From Thinopyrum elongatum (Eukaryota; Streptophyta; Magnoliopsida; Poales; Poaceae): 64,000 bases of DNA. The position numbers and the translations under genes are program-made. Below the pieces are notes generated by a model. That model saw nothing but the letters and a program-made list of their open reading frames with translations, was not told the DNA's origin and did not search any database. Location of the stretch: NCBI GenBank assembly GCA_011799875.1, contig CM022302.1, positions 99,217,494 through 99,281,493 of the forward strand. The letters run 5' to 3'. Within the stretch, counting starts at the first letter, position 1. Each line of letters starts with the position of its first letter. Shown one piece after another: positions 24,284 through 36,120 of this stretch.

Positions 24284-25556
24284 TGTAACACCCCCGGTGG
24301 TTAACTACAGTAATCACCCTTTTGATTATGCCATGTCATCATGTTTAACAGTGCATGACCATCATTAGCATTATATTGCATTTCAACTCCTAAGTCAAAA
24401 TCCAAATTTAAATGAAAGTGGAAAACAAAAGTTATCCAACATAGAAACTAAAATGTTCAATCAATAACAAATAATACAGAGACCATTCTAAAATGGAAAC
24501 CAACAATTAATAAATTAATTAGGTGGCACTAACATTACCAAAACAGCTAGGATTAATGCATTTTAATTATTATAAAAATTGTGTGAACTCCAGTTGACTC
24601 CAAACTAATTTTTGGTAGTGGTAGAGGATGCCTAGTATTTATTGGAGCAATTGCCATGTTCTACAAAAATCATTTTGAGGCCTAACAATTTACTAAACAG
24701 GAGATATGAATAAATAAAAAAGAAAAAGGATAAAAAGAAAACAAAAGAGAAAATAAAAAAATAAAAAAAAACCAATCCCCCTCCTGCTGGGCCGTGGACC
24801 AGCTGGCCACCCACCAGGCCGGCCCAGCTCCCCCCCTCTCTATATGGCCTCCCCCAGGAGGCCACCAAACCCTAGCCCCCACCCGGTCCCCACTCTCTCC
24901 CTCGCCCTCCTCTGCCCCCCCCCGATTGGATCAGGGGGGATCGAGCGGCCTGGCGCTGGCGGCGCCCTGCCTGCCCGACGACCGCGCCCCCGACCATCGA
25001 CGCGCTCGCCGGAGCCGCCCCGCGTCGCCTGTCCTCATCCACTCCTCCACCGTCGCCGCCCCCCCCCCCCCCGACCGCTTCCCGACAAGCTCCACCATGC
25101 CTCGCCGACCCCTCCCCTTCAACGCTCGTGAGCCGCCGCCCCTCCCTCTCTCCCCAATCCGGCCGCCGCTCGCTCCTCCGCTCACCAGCCACGTGCCCGC
25201 TCGGCCTCGCGCGCTCCGACCACGCCCAACGCCCTCCCCGCTCGCGCCTCGCAGCTCACGGCCGCGCCCCGCGCTCCCGCCTCGCTGGCTCGCCTCGGCC
25301 GCCGCCTGTTGCCGCCGCCGCTCGCGCCACCGCACCCGCACGTGCTCACCTCCGTCGTCGCCGGCGCCGCCTCGCCTCCCAGACCGTGCCCCGCCTGGCC
25401 ACGCCCTCCCCCTGGCCTCGCCTCGACCGCTCACCGTCGCCTGTGCCCGCGCGCGCACGCACGCAACTGGGACGCCGGACATGTCCGGCGCACCGAACGG
25501 GCACAGCCCGGACATGTCCGGCTGTGCCACTGATGAACGGGGCCCAGCCCCTGTAA

Positions 25557-25587
<31 letters not shown>

Positions 25588-28287
25588 AGAAATAAAAATG
25601 TAATTAATAAAATTATTAATTAGTTGATTAATTAATTAATTAGTGAACTAATTAATTTAATTAATCCTGCTTAATTAGTCTAATTAACTAGTTAGTTTAA
25701 TTAATCAGTAATTAATTAGCTAAACCCTAATTAAACCTAACAGAGTATGACAGGTGGGACCCACTGGTCTTGACATCATGCTGACGTCATGCTGATGTCA
25801 GCAAACACTGTTTCGGATAATTCTAATTTAAATAATTAATTAAATTCCAGAAATTAATAAAAACTTTAGAAAATCATATTAAATAATCCGTAACTCCGAT
25901 GGAAAAACTTTGTACATGAAAGTTGCTCAGAACGACGAGACGAATCCGAATACGCGGTCCGTTCATCCGTCACACGTCCCTAACTATCCAAACATGTAAC
26001 CGTTCCCCTCCGGTCATCTGTCTGACAAATGTCCAGAACCGGGAAAACATTCCCGGATGATTTCCACCTTCGCCAGTATCACCCAGCACTGCGTTAGATC
26101 ACCTCTGTCACCGCGTATTGCCATGTTATGCTTTGTGCTGCACTTGTTCGCCGTGTATTTATACTGTTTCCTCCCCCTCTTCTCTCTCGTTAGACCCCGA
26201 CGTCGTCCCCGAGACTGACACAGCTCCGGAGCCCGAAGACACCATTGACAACCTTGCCCTTGCCGCCGAGCAACCAGGCAAGCCCCCCCCCTTTTGATCA
26301 TCCCGATATCGCCCATTCTATTTCTCATGCTTGCATTAGAATTGCTACTGCTGCTGCTTTACCCATTCTGATGCATAGCATGTTTATTGTAACCTGCTGT
26401 TGATAATTACCTGCATATCCTAAACTGCATAGTATAGGTTGGGTAGAGACCTATCAGTGACCCCACTTATCCTGACTGCCCCGCTGGAAAATCTGAAGAC
26501 CCGATCAACGGGATTGAAGACCAGGCCCTGGCACCGCACCTCACCCACTTAGTTGTAACGACACTGCAGCGTTACCACCGAGTGCCGAGGGTGATACCTC
26601 ATGTAGCACTTCTGATGTTAACTCTGTAGAGTAGCTATTTGGTCGTGGTCATCGAGGGTGATTCCTCCTTCACCACTTCCAGTAACGACGCTGTCGTGCA
26701 ACACATCAAGTGTGAACCCATCGAGGGTGATTCCTCCGAGTTCACCTTGCCGGATACATCGAGTAGGAATCCAACGATGGTGATACCTCGGATTCCGCTG
26801 ATGTCATGGACACACGGATACTTGGACTTTACACTGTTACTTGGATAGGCGGGTCGACCCTGAGGGGTACCCGCGTGCGCCTGAGAGGCGAGTGTTGTGA
26901 AGACGGGTGCCTGTATGGTGCCCGAGTGCTGAATACGAGGCGCGGCCGGGCATTCTTAACCCTTGCAGCAAGTCCTCGAGACGGGGCGACGGGGTCACAT
27001 CTTTCGTGAGTCTCTGCTCGTTACCGCAAGCCCAAGGTACTAGCGATTTGGATATTTGATCCGAGCAGGCCTCTGGTCTGATAGCACTAACCATCACGTG
27101 GGCATAGTATGGGCGTTCTGCATCGTATGCATCAGCCGAAAGCTCTGTCAGATGTCCAGTTCAGCAGTGCGGCATGGAGTGATGGGCGCAATTCCAGACA
27201 GGGGTGGTGCTTGGATCTGAGCCATGTGCGCAACAACCTGGAGGGCGAGGGGCGATGGCCAAGACCCCCTTGCGCTTAGGATGTAGACCGGCGGGGACCT
27301 CTCTGCTGAGCTATAGGTAGGGTTGTGATGTGTCGTTTGGCCGAGGCCGGGCATGACCCAGGAAAGTGTGTCCGGCCGGAGTTAATGGAGCGTGTTGGGT
27401 AAGTTGGTGCACCCCTGCAGGGAAGAAAACTTCTATCGATAGCCTGTCCTACGGTAACGGACACTCGGAGTTGTATCCTGATTGATACAATTTTAGAACT
27501 GGATACTTGGATACTATGGCTCTGGGATTGCTTCTCGCAGGGAGTCGAGAAGGGATCTCAGGACGAGGTTGATGACTGTATGGCTCTGGGATTGCTTTCT
27601 CGCAGGGAGTCGAGAAAGGATCTCTGGGTGAGGATGAGACTTAATGATACTGCTACTTTATATTGATCTATTCTGCTCTCTTCTATTGCTGCAAGACCGC
27701 TGAAGATGCTAGTCTTCGATAGGACTAGGCTTTCCTCTCTATTCTGGCATTTCTGCAGCCCAGTCCACATATACAGCCTCCCTTTGAAAATGTTGCATAT
27801 GTAGTGTAGATCCTTGCTTGCTGAGTACTTCTAAGTACTCACGGTTGCTTTGTTTTCCTTTTCTCCCCATATCAGTTTGACATGACCAAGATGACGGAGC
27901 CCCTGAGACAGATGCCCCGTCGATCGACTACTACTACTACCCAGAGGATGGATACTACTACGAGTTGACTGACGACCAGGAGTAGGATCGGAGGGTCCCA
28001 GGCAGGAGGCCTACGCCTTTCGATCGTAGTGTTTTATTTTGCCCCGCCTTTCTTAAGGCCTTTCTGTTTCACTTTTAATATCTGTACTCAGATATCTGAT
28101 GCTTCCGTTGATGCTTGTACGCAAGCTTTTGTATTCGAGCCCTCGAGGCCCCTGGCTTGTAATATAAAGCTTGTATGACTTTATTTATGTTTTAGAGTTG
28201 AGTTGTGATATCTTCCCGTGAGTCCTTAGGCTTGATCGTGTGCATTTGCGTGTATGATTAGTGCACGATTGAGTCGGGGGCGTCACA
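24284..28287 (+). repeat. Chromovirus 3' LTR, complete (4,004 bp)
   Basis: It runs from TGTAACACCCC to GGGGGCGTCACA. It has three sections: an AT-rich start, a very GC-rich block (about 24780-25550) open in several frames on both strands because of composition, and an AT-rich low-complexity block (25553-25740). It also holds two ACATGT-centred palindromes at 25473 and 25501, three good copies of GAGGGTGAT(A/T)CCTC (26587, 26654, 26723) plus a decayed fourth (26776), and the 64 bp duplication (27515, 27579). From 26146 it is the intact counterpart of the 5' LTR fragment at 17088. Confidence 0.92.
25553..25740 (+). repeat. AT-rich low-complexity tract in chromovirus LTR
   Basis: AAATAAATAAAT and AATAATAAT runs are followed by many repeats of TTAATTAA-like units (ATTAATTAG, TTAATTAAT). 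No gene is visible. It sits right after the GC-rich block, giving an abrupt composition change inside one LTR. Confidence 0.8.
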
Positions 28288-28292
28288 TCCGA

Positions 28293-29161
28293 CAACGTCT
28301 CCCTTACATGTGAGAGATCCTCCAGGAGCCCTTGCACTTCTGTTATCCCTCCTGTAAGGTCACTTAATTAATTAGGAGTACTTAAGTAGCACTAATTTAT
28401 TGCTGCCTAATTTTCCTGTCGGAGTTAAACAAATCTTTAGTAGCACCCTATGCTGAATCATGTACGTGTGTATGTGTGTCTGTGGAGGTAAATCATGTGG
28501 TGGAGCAGGGAGGGAATCTTGGTAGTGTCATGACATAATAATGCTATTGTTTTGCATGTCAATTTATTGCCACTGGTTCAATGAGGCAATGCTTTGCATA
28601 TTGTCCATCATGAATTTGGTGCTACTATTAATGTAATATGCTAATGTCTTTCTATCCTTTCTCACTAAGCTAATGAAGGTTTCACCTTGTTCCTACTTGT
28701 GCAAACAGGGATCATGTTGTGCCAATCGTACATTTTAGTGGAACTGCACAAAGAGAATACAATGAACTGTATCCCAGCCAGTGCTTTAACTCTGCTGGAA
28801 GTTCTTGATAATCTTTCGATATAATCTCACCACTTGTAAACAAGAGTGATGTCAACCATACATTTGAAGTGCACAAAAATATATACTATTGAATGATTCC
28901 AGTGAGCGCTTTATTGCTCAGGTTGGTACCAGCCTAAGGCCTTCATCCATATTAGTTTGTTGTCATCTCTATTTGTATCGTGCTACTGTGTTGCTACTGT
29001 CATGAGAAACTCCTTTATCTTTGCACGTTAAAGTTTTGCAACCTATGATACATGGCAATGCTTTGAGTGTTGAGCTAATTGGCACTGATTAAATAAACTA
29101 ATACCTCTCTTTAAGCAAGACTACTATGTTGCTAACTTTACCCATTAAGATAATGAGGGTG
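28293..29161. other. Unassigned flank between chromovirus and element B
   Basis: About 870 bp that I cannot assign to any element. It lies outside the TCCGA duplication of the chromovirus, so it belongs to the older host sequence. One exon-like open stretch (28710-28808) follows a good acceptor (TTGTGCAAACAG). No LTR, terminal repeat or RNA gene was recognised. Confidence 0.5.
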
Positions 29162-30034
29162 TGATGCGGCTTGAACTACGTCGGTATTTCCCCAAAGAGG
29201 AAGGGATGATGCAGCATAACAACGGTAGGTATTTCCCTCAGTGATGAGACCAAGGTTATCGAACCAGTAGGAGAACCAAGAAACACTACGTAAACGGTAC
29301 CTGCACATAAAGAACAAATACTTGCAACCCGACGTGTTAAAGGGGTTGTCAATCCCTTTCGGGTAACGGCATCAGAAATTGGCACGTGGATGGGAGAAAG
29401 TTGTAATAGATTGATAGATGCAAATAAAATTCAGCGAGGTATTTTTGGGATTTTGGAAATATATATATGAAAATAAAAGCGAATAAAAATAGATCTCGAA
29501 GGCAAATATGATAAAGAAGAGACCCGGGGGTCATAGGTTTCACTAGTGGCTTCTCTCGAGAAAAATAGCATACGGTGGGTAAACAAATTACTGTTGGGTA
29601 ATTGATAGAACTTCAAATAATTATGACGATATCCAGGCTGTGATCATTATATAGGCATCACATCCAAGATTAGTAGACCGACTCATGCCTGGATCTACTA
29701 CTATTACTCCACACATCGTCCGCTATCCAGCATGCATCTAGTGTATTAAGTTCATGGAAAAACGGAGTAATGCAATAAGAACGATGACATGATTTAGACA
29801 AGATCTATTCTTGTAGGAATAGACCCCATCTTGTTATCCTTAATAGCAATGATACATACGTGTCATTTCCCTTTCTGTCACTGGGATTGAGCACCGTAAG
29901 ATCAAACCCATCACAAAGCACCTCTTCCCATGGCAAGAAAAATTGGTCTAGTCGGCCTAACTAAAGCAAAGATTCAAAGAAGAAACACGAGGATATAAGT
30001 AATCATGCATATAAGAGATCAAAAGACTCAAATA
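29162..30034 (-). repeat. Element B left (3') LTR, truncated
   Basis: It matches the right LTR from TGATGCGGC to CTCAAATAAC, then changes to internal sequence at about 30035. Its U3 end and the polypurine tract are therefore missing. The following 80 bp contains a direct repeat (AGTCTAGTTTTGACATGAAGA at about 30036 and 30113), a likely scar of the rearrangement. Confidence 0.8.
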
Positions 30035-32393
30035 ACTAGTCTAGTTTTGACATGAAGACTAGCAAAAGATTGAGAAGCATGGACATTTGGACTTTTATAT
30101 GATTCAAAGCAATAGTCTAGTTTTGACATGAAGATTTCAATACTCAAGCATATCAACAAGCAACTATGTCCTCTCAAAATATCAATGCTAAAGCAAGTTA
30201 TCCCTAGCCCATTATGCTCAGTCATTGATCCATTCATGAAACACACTTGCATATTAGGTACGCTCAATGCTCAAGTACGATCATAGTGCCCCTTAGTTGG
30301 TGCTTTATAAGAGAAGATGGAGACTCAAAATAAAATTGCATAAAGTAAATAGAAAGGCCCTTTGTAGAGGGAAGTAGGGATTTGTAGAGGTGCTAGAGCT
30401 CAAAGCAAAAAAGATAGAGATAAAAAATTTTGGGTGGCATGCTTTTCCTGTCAACGAAAATGATCGAGCAGTTCCCAATACTTTCCATGCTAGATATATC
30501 ATAGGCGGTTCCCAAACAGAAAATAAAGTTTATTCCTTTTTCCACCATACTTTCACATTCCACGGCTAACCGAATCCACGGGTGCCGTCCATACCAACAC
30601 TTTCCAAGGAATTTATTATTTGACAACATAAAGTAAATTCATTTTTCATTTCGGGACTGGGCATCCCTAATACCTTTGCCGTACTCGCGTGCAATGAAAA
30701 GTGAATAAACACTCATCTTGAGAATAACACATCTAGCATGGAAAAATATAAGCCACCCCCTACCGTTTCATGAGCGGTACGAGCACACAAAAGAGAAATT
30801 TATTTTGAAATTTAGAGATGGCACATACAAATTTGCTTAGAATGGCAAAAGAATACCGCATATAGGTAGGTATAGTGGACTCATATGACAAAACTGGGTT
30901 TAAGGATTTTGGATGCACAAGTAGTGATCATACTTAGTGCAAGTGAAGGCTAGCAAAAGATTGAGAAGCATCCAACCAAGAAACGAAAAATCTCATAAGC
31001 GAGCATTAAGCATAACTAACACCGAATAATGCACCACAAGTAGGATGTAATTTCATTGCATAACTATTGACTTTCGTGCTTGCATAGGGAATCACAAACC
31101 TTAACACCAATATTCTTACTAAAGAAAAAATTACTCATCAATATGACTCACATATTATATCATCATATCGCAAAACTATTACAAAGAATCAAGTTTATTT
31201 TGTCCAATGATATTCATGAAAGTTTTTATTATATCCCTCTTGAATATCTATCACTTTGGGACTAATTTCATTTGTTGCTTTTGATAGCTCAAACAAATCT
31301 AAGTGAAGAACATGAGCATAAAAATTTTCTTCTCTCAAAATAATTTAAGTGAAGCAAGAGAGAATTTCTTCAAAAATACTAAAGCACACCGTGCTCAAAA
31401 AGATAAAAGTGAAGCACTAGAGCAATTCCATAGCTCATAAAGATTTAAGTGAAGCATAGAGAGCAATTCTAACAAGGCATAGCATAATTTTGGCTCTCTC
31501 AAATAGGTGTGTCCAGCAAGGATAGATGACACAAAATAAAAGCCAAAACAAGCAAAGACTCATATCATACAAGACGCTCCAAGCAAAACTCATGATATGT
31601 GACGAATAAAAATATAGCTCCAAGTAAAATATCGATGGTCGTTAGAAGAAAGAGGGGATGCCACTCGAGCATCCCCAAGCTTAGTTGCTTGCTTCTCTTT
31701 TAGATAATATCTTGGGATGCCATGGGCACCCCCAAGCTTAGGCTCTTCTTACTCCTTATTCCTTCATCCATCGTGATCTCACCCAAAACTTGAAAACTTC
31801 AATCACACGAAACTCAACAAAACCTTCGTGAGATCCGTTAGTATAACAAAGCAAATCACTACTCTAAGTACTGTTACAAACCCATTCATATTTTATTTTT
31901 GCATTATATCTACTGTATTCCAACTTTACTATAGCTTATACCCTCCAATACAAACCATAGATTCATCGAAATAAGCACACAACACAAAGAAAAGAGAATC
32001 TATCAAAAACAGAACAGTCTGTAGTAATATGAATACTTTGTATACTTATGTAACTACAAAAATTCTGAAAAATTAGGATAACATGGGCAATTTGTATATC
32101 AATGTTGTGTAAAAAATATAGAGCCAAAGCGCATTTCTGTTATTTATTAAAATTATTTTACTGGGCACAAAAGTTTCTGTTTTCCAACAAGATCAAATCA
32201 ACTATCACCCAACATGATCCCAAAGGCTTTGCTTGGCATAAACACTAATTAAAACACAATCATAACAGAGGCATAATTGTGCAAACACTCAAGAACAGAA
32301 AGAATTGGACAAAACTAAATTTTATTCATTGGGTTGCCTCCCAACAAGCGCTATCGTTTTATGCCCCTAGCTAGGCATAATTTTTATTGATGC
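30035..32393 (-). other. Element B internal noncoding region (3' part)
   Basis: No ORF of note is present. The region is homologous to the 3' noncoding parts of elements C and D, and around 30862-30915 also to element E (63950-64000). It holds a hairpin pair: GGGGATGC/GCATCCCC at 31654-31676 and CTTGGG...CCCAAG at 31711-31735. The post-ORF hairpin is at about 32330-32380. Confidence 0.6.
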
Positions 32394-33233
32394 TCACAAG
32401 AAAGATAATAATTGAAACACAAAGAGAGCATCATAAAACATGTGAAAAACACATTTAAGTCTAACATACTTACTATGCATAGGAATTTTATAGGAAAACA
32501 AATTAGCAAGACACGCAAGATCTAGCATATGCAAGGAAGAAGAAAGAAAGAATAGCAATCTCAACATGAAGAGGGGTAATTTAGTGATATGAAGATTTCC
32601 ACAACTATGTTTTCCTCTCACATAATAATTACATGTAGGATCACAATCAAATTCAACAATATAGCTATCATATAAAATATTCTCTCCATGATCCACATAC
32701 ATAAAATTCTTATAGTCTTCCAAAATAGAGGGATTAACATCAACTAAAGTCATGACCTCTCCAAACCCACTTTTATCAAAAATTTCACAAGATTGAAAAT
32801 TCTCCAAATATGTGGGATTATTTGTACCTAGAGTTAACACTCTTCCAAACCCACTTTCAATATTATTGCAAACATATTCATCATGAAGCTTAAATAAATT
32901 TTCAAGATCATAAGAAGAATCACCCCAATCATGATCATTGCAATAAGTAGTGGACATATCAAATTTAGCATCCCCAAGCTTGGGGTTTTGCATATTATTA
33001 GCACAATTGACATTAATAGAATTTATAATAACATCATTGCAATCATGCTTTTTATTGAAAGAGGTATCATGAATCACTTTATCAATTTGTTCTTCCAACA
33101 CTTCATCACAATCTTCAGATTCATGAATTTCAAGCAAAACTTCATAGAGATACTCGAGTGCACTCAAATCACTAGCAACTGGTTCAACATAATTAGATCT
33201 CTTAAAAAGATTAGCTAGTGGATGAGGATCCAT
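32394..33233 (-). CDS. Conserved unknown protein of element B (279 aa)
   Basis: This open frame starts at an ATG (MDPHPLANLF) about 220 bp inside the primer-binding site. I do not recognise a domain: there is no zinc knuckle, protease DTG/DSG, RT or integrase motif. It is acidic and contains two copies of an internal repeat of the form SGFGxVxTL...LE (ESGFGRVLTL and KSGFGEVMTL). The C terminus has NYYVRGKHS, a hydrophobic stretch, then KIPMHSKYVRLKC near residues 247-259. The same order recurs in the ORF of element C (47808-48785), and the C-terminal part recurs in element D (57308-58657). Conservation across diverged elements suggests a selected product. A structural or gag-like role is only a guess. 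Confidence 0.6.
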   Translation of the reverse strand: MDPHPLANLFKRSNYVEPVASDLSALEYLYEVLLEIHESEDCDEVLEEQIDKVIHDTSFNKKHDCNDVIINSINVNCANNMQNPKLGDAKFDMSTTYCNDHDWGDSSYDLENLFKLHDEYVCNNIESGFGRVLTLGTNNPTYLENFQSCEIFDKSGFGEVMTLVDVNPSILEDYKNFMYVDHGENILYDSYIVEFDCDPTCNYYVRGKHSCGNLHITKLPLFMLRLLFFLSSSLHMLDLACLANLFSYKIPMHSKYVRLKCVFHMFYDALFVFQLLSFL

Positions 33234-33456
33234 ATCAATAGATTTTTAGCAAGCAAAGATGCAAGCAAATAGAAGACACATGGTCACACAAGCAAACAAG
33301 AGATCTGACAAGAAAAAGGCGAACGAAAAAGAGGGCGAATAAAACGACAAATTTTTGAGAAGTGGGGGAGATGAAAATGAGAGGCAAATGGCAAATAATG
33401 TAAATTGCAAGGAGATGAGATTTGTGATTAGGAACCTGATAGATGTTGATGATGTC

Positions 33457-33532
33457 TCCCCGGCAACGGCGCCAGAAATTAGCGAGTTGTCGGGAGACTA
33501 TCTTGACTTGATCCTCCCCGGCAACGGCGCCA
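33457..33532 (-). other. Duplicated tRNA-Asp-type primer-binding site of element B
   Basis: TCCCCGGCAACGGCGCCA on the plus strand (minus: TGGCGCCGTTGCCGGGGA) occurs at 33457-33474 and again at 33515-33532, 58 bp apart. The second is 11 bp from the LTR start, matching the spacing in elements C and D, so it is the probable functional copy. The sequence is complementary to the tRNA-Asp 3' end as I know it. Confidence 0.75.
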
Positions 33533-33543
33533 TAAATTCCTTT

Positions 33544-34496
33544 TGATGCGGCTTGAACTACGTCGGTATTTCCCCAAAGAGGAAGGGATGATGTAGCACA
33601 GCAATGGTAGGTATTTCCCTCAGTGATGAGACCAAGGTTATCGAACCAGTAGGATAACCAAGCAACACTACGTAAATGGTACCTGCACACAAAGAACAAA
33701 TACTTGCAACCCGACGTGTTAAAGGGGTTGCCAATCCCTTTTGGGTAACGGCGCCAGAAATTGGCACGTGGACGGGAGAAAGTTGTAATAGATTGATAGA
33801 TGCAAATAAAAGCAAATAAAATTCAGCGAGGTATTTTTGGGTTTTTGGAAATATAGATCTGAAAATAAAAGCGAATAAAAATAGATCTCGAAGGCAAATA
33901 TGATAAAGAAGAGACCCGGGGGCCGTAGATTTCACTAGTGGCTTCTCTCAAGAAAAATAGCATATGGTGGGTAAACAAATTACTGTTGGGCAATTGATAG
34001 AACTTCAAATAATTATGATGATATCCATGCAATGATCATTATATAGGCATCACGTCCAAGATTAGTAGACCGACTCCTGCCTGCATATACTACTATTACT
34101 CCACACATCGACCACTATCCAGCATGCATCTAGTGTATTAAGTTCATAGAAAAATGGAGTAATGCAATAAGAACGATGACATGATGTAGACAAGATCTAT
34201 TCAAGTAGGAATAGACCCCATCTTGTTATCCTTAATAGCAACGATACATACGTGTCATTTCTCTTTCTGTCACTGGGATTGAGCACCGTAAGATCGAACC
34301 CATCACAAAGCACCTCTTCCCATGGCAAGAAAAATCAATCTAGTTGGCCTAACTAAACCAAAGATTCGAAGAAGAAATATGAGGCTATAAGTAATCATGC
34401 ATATAAGAGATCAAAATACTCAAATAACTTTCATGGATAAAAACATAGATCTGATCATAAACTCAAAGTTCATCGGATCCCAACAAACACACCGCA
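33544..34496 (-). repeat. Element B right (5') LTR, truncated
   Basis: It runs from TGATGCGGC to CACACCGCAAAAA, then joins CACTA repeat sequence. The related LTR at 37926-39448 continues for about 650 bp beyond this point. It contains AACGGCGCCAGAAATT at about 33747, which resembles the primer-binding region although it lies inside the LTR. Confidence 0.8.
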
Positions 34497-35040
34497 AAAA
34501 CTATTACTCCATCGGCTGGGACCCATCGGCTGTATCTTCGCACGGAAGTAAGTGCCTCCTTGTTATGTGAAAAAAACTATTCCTCCCGATGACAGCTGGG
34601 ACTCGGCAGATTTGGTGGCTGACTTGTGGGCCTACTAAGCTGACGCGTACGCAGGGCTTTGTCAACATAATCAACAAATGATTCTAGCAGCTGGACCATT
34701 GGATGTTAATCCAACAGCCGTGCTGCTTCTTCAACCTCTGTTCCTGCTCCTGTCTCCCGTGGGCGGCAGTGCTGCCGCGCACCCGAACCAGTCAAGTTTC
34801 CCACTCCTCTCCATCTGCTACTCCACTGCCGCATCTTCCCCATCTCTGGGTCATTCCAGTCTGGGGCCTCGCCATCGTCCACCGGCCTTGGTGTGCTCGG
34901 CACGGTGTGGTCAACATGGTCAACAAACAAGAGTCATCGGAAGATGACTGTACGTGAGAGGCTGACAGTGGGGACGCACCACGCCCATGGACGCATGCAT
35001 GCAACTGCATCCTTTTTACCCTGAAAAATAATGTTTTCTT

Positions 35041-35215
35041 CCCCTGACAGCTGGGACCCACCAGCTACATCTTCGCACGCAAGGAAGTGCGTCCTTATTA
35101 CAGGCAAAAAAATGATTCCTTTCCCTGACAGCTGGGACCCACCAGCTATATTTTCGCACGCAAGGAAGTGCGTCCTTATCCTCCCTGACAGCTGGGACCC
35201 ACCCGGTCGAAGCAT
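35041..35215 (+). repeat. CACTA subterminal tandem repeat, ~80 bp unit
   Basis: Two full units and a partial third of CCTGACAGCTGGGACCCACC...TTCGCACGCAAGGAAGTGCG are present, starting near 35043, 35123 and 35183. Degenerate copies lie near 34505 and 34580. Confidence 0.8.
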
Positions 35216-35938
35216 ATGTAGCATTGTTTGTCTTGTCGTGAACGTCTACGTACATACTGGTCGATCGGTCGCTCTGCAACGATGAACCATGGCCGAGTAA
35301 GTAGCGGCACAAGTCATAGTAGAGCCCCCCACGTAGCTGTTCCGGCTGTCCCGTCTAAACTGTGTACACGTGCATACAGCCACACGCCAAAAAATACGGC
35401 CATGTACGTAAATACGAGCGGGGTCTCAAAACGCGTACTCGCGCATACGGACGGCCAGGGCTCATGTACATGGAGAGGCAACAGACGACAGCCACATTGT
35501 CCTGTTCATCGGCAGCTAACCGGATGGGTCAGAATGGAGGAAACAGCGTCGTGTTCACCGGGAGCCAAGTGACTGGGTCGGAATGCGTCCTGTTCATCCG
35601 GAGCGAAGCCACTGGGTCGGAATGGGTCGTGTTCAATGGGAGCCAACTGGCTTGGACGGAACAGCCGGAACGGGGTCTGGCGTACCGCAAAACGGCCTTC
35701 AGTTCGACTGCGTATGGTCGAAACAGGGTCCTATTCATCGGGAAGGGTCTGGCGTACCGCACAATAGAGGAAACTGACTTGTGTTCGAGTGCCTATGGTC
35801 GAAACGGGGTGCTGTTGATAGGGAGGGGTGTGGCGTACCGCAAAACAGAGGAAACGGACTTGTGTTGGAGCGCCTACGGTCAAAACGGGGGTCCTGTTCA
35901 TCAGGAGGGGTGTGGCGTACCGCAAAACGGGACTCCAC

Positions 35939-36120
35939 GGGCTACTGTTCATCCACCGTCTACTGCCTCGCTCCAGCCTCCATGGGCTACTGTTCATCCA
36001 CCGTCTACTGCCTCGCTCCAGCCTCCATGGGCTACTGTTCATCCACCGTAGACTTCCTCCATCCTCCACCTGCTACTGTTCATCCACCGTCGACTTCCTC
36101 CAGCCTCCACTAGCTACTGT
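35939..36120 (+). repeat. 45 bp minisatellite in CACTA subterminal region
   Basis: Units start GGGCTACTGTTCATCCACCG at 35939, 35984 and 36029, exactly 45 bp apart, followed by diverged units to about 36120. Shorter spacings of the same TGTTCAT core continue to about 36390. The array keeps two long frames open, but these are repeat translations, not genes. Confidence 0.85.

Larger units (their letters stand above)
17088..28287 (+). mobile_element. Tekay/Del-type chromovirus (Ty3-gypsy), interrupted in its 5' LTR
   Basis: The visible part comprises the right half of the 5' LTR (17088-19228), leader, gag-pol (19848-24247) and a complete 3' LTR (24284-28287). LTR ends are TGTAACACCCC and GGCGTCACA. 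The long LTR and a C-terminal chromodomain on the integrase place it in the Tekay/Del lineage of chromoviruses. I do not assign a named family. TCCGA (28288-28292) after the 3' LTR is the expected right target duplication, but the left copy is outside the window. Confidence 0.85.
29162..34496 (-). mobile_element. Element B: non-autonomous LTR element, both LTRs truncated
   Basis: The minus-strand orientation is set by the primer-binding sites (33515-33532, with a second at 33457-33474) next to the right LTR and by the minus-strand ORF. LTR remnants at 29162-30034 and 33544-34496 both start TGATGCGGCTTGAACTACG on the plus strand. Both break off before the other terminus: the left one runs into internal sequence, the right one into CACTA sequence. 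No gag, protease, RT or integrase motif is present. The related LTR at 37926-39448 shows what the missing half looks like. Confidence 0.8.

Noticed and set aside
25474..25489. p53-type response element (GGACATGTCC)
   Set aside because: It matches the half-site pattern by chance; plants have no p53, so it was kept only as a palindrome.
24794..25570. 258-codon frame on the plus strand and 199-codon frame on the minus strand
   Set aside because: They lie in the GC-rich block of the chromovirus LTR. Both strands stay open because stop codons are rare there, and the translations are low-complexity Pro/Arg/Ala/Gly.
35041..35215. Regularly spaced repeats resembling a CRISPR array
   Set aside because: Plant DNA; the repeat units are ~80 bp without unique spacers. 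They are CACTA subterminal repeats.
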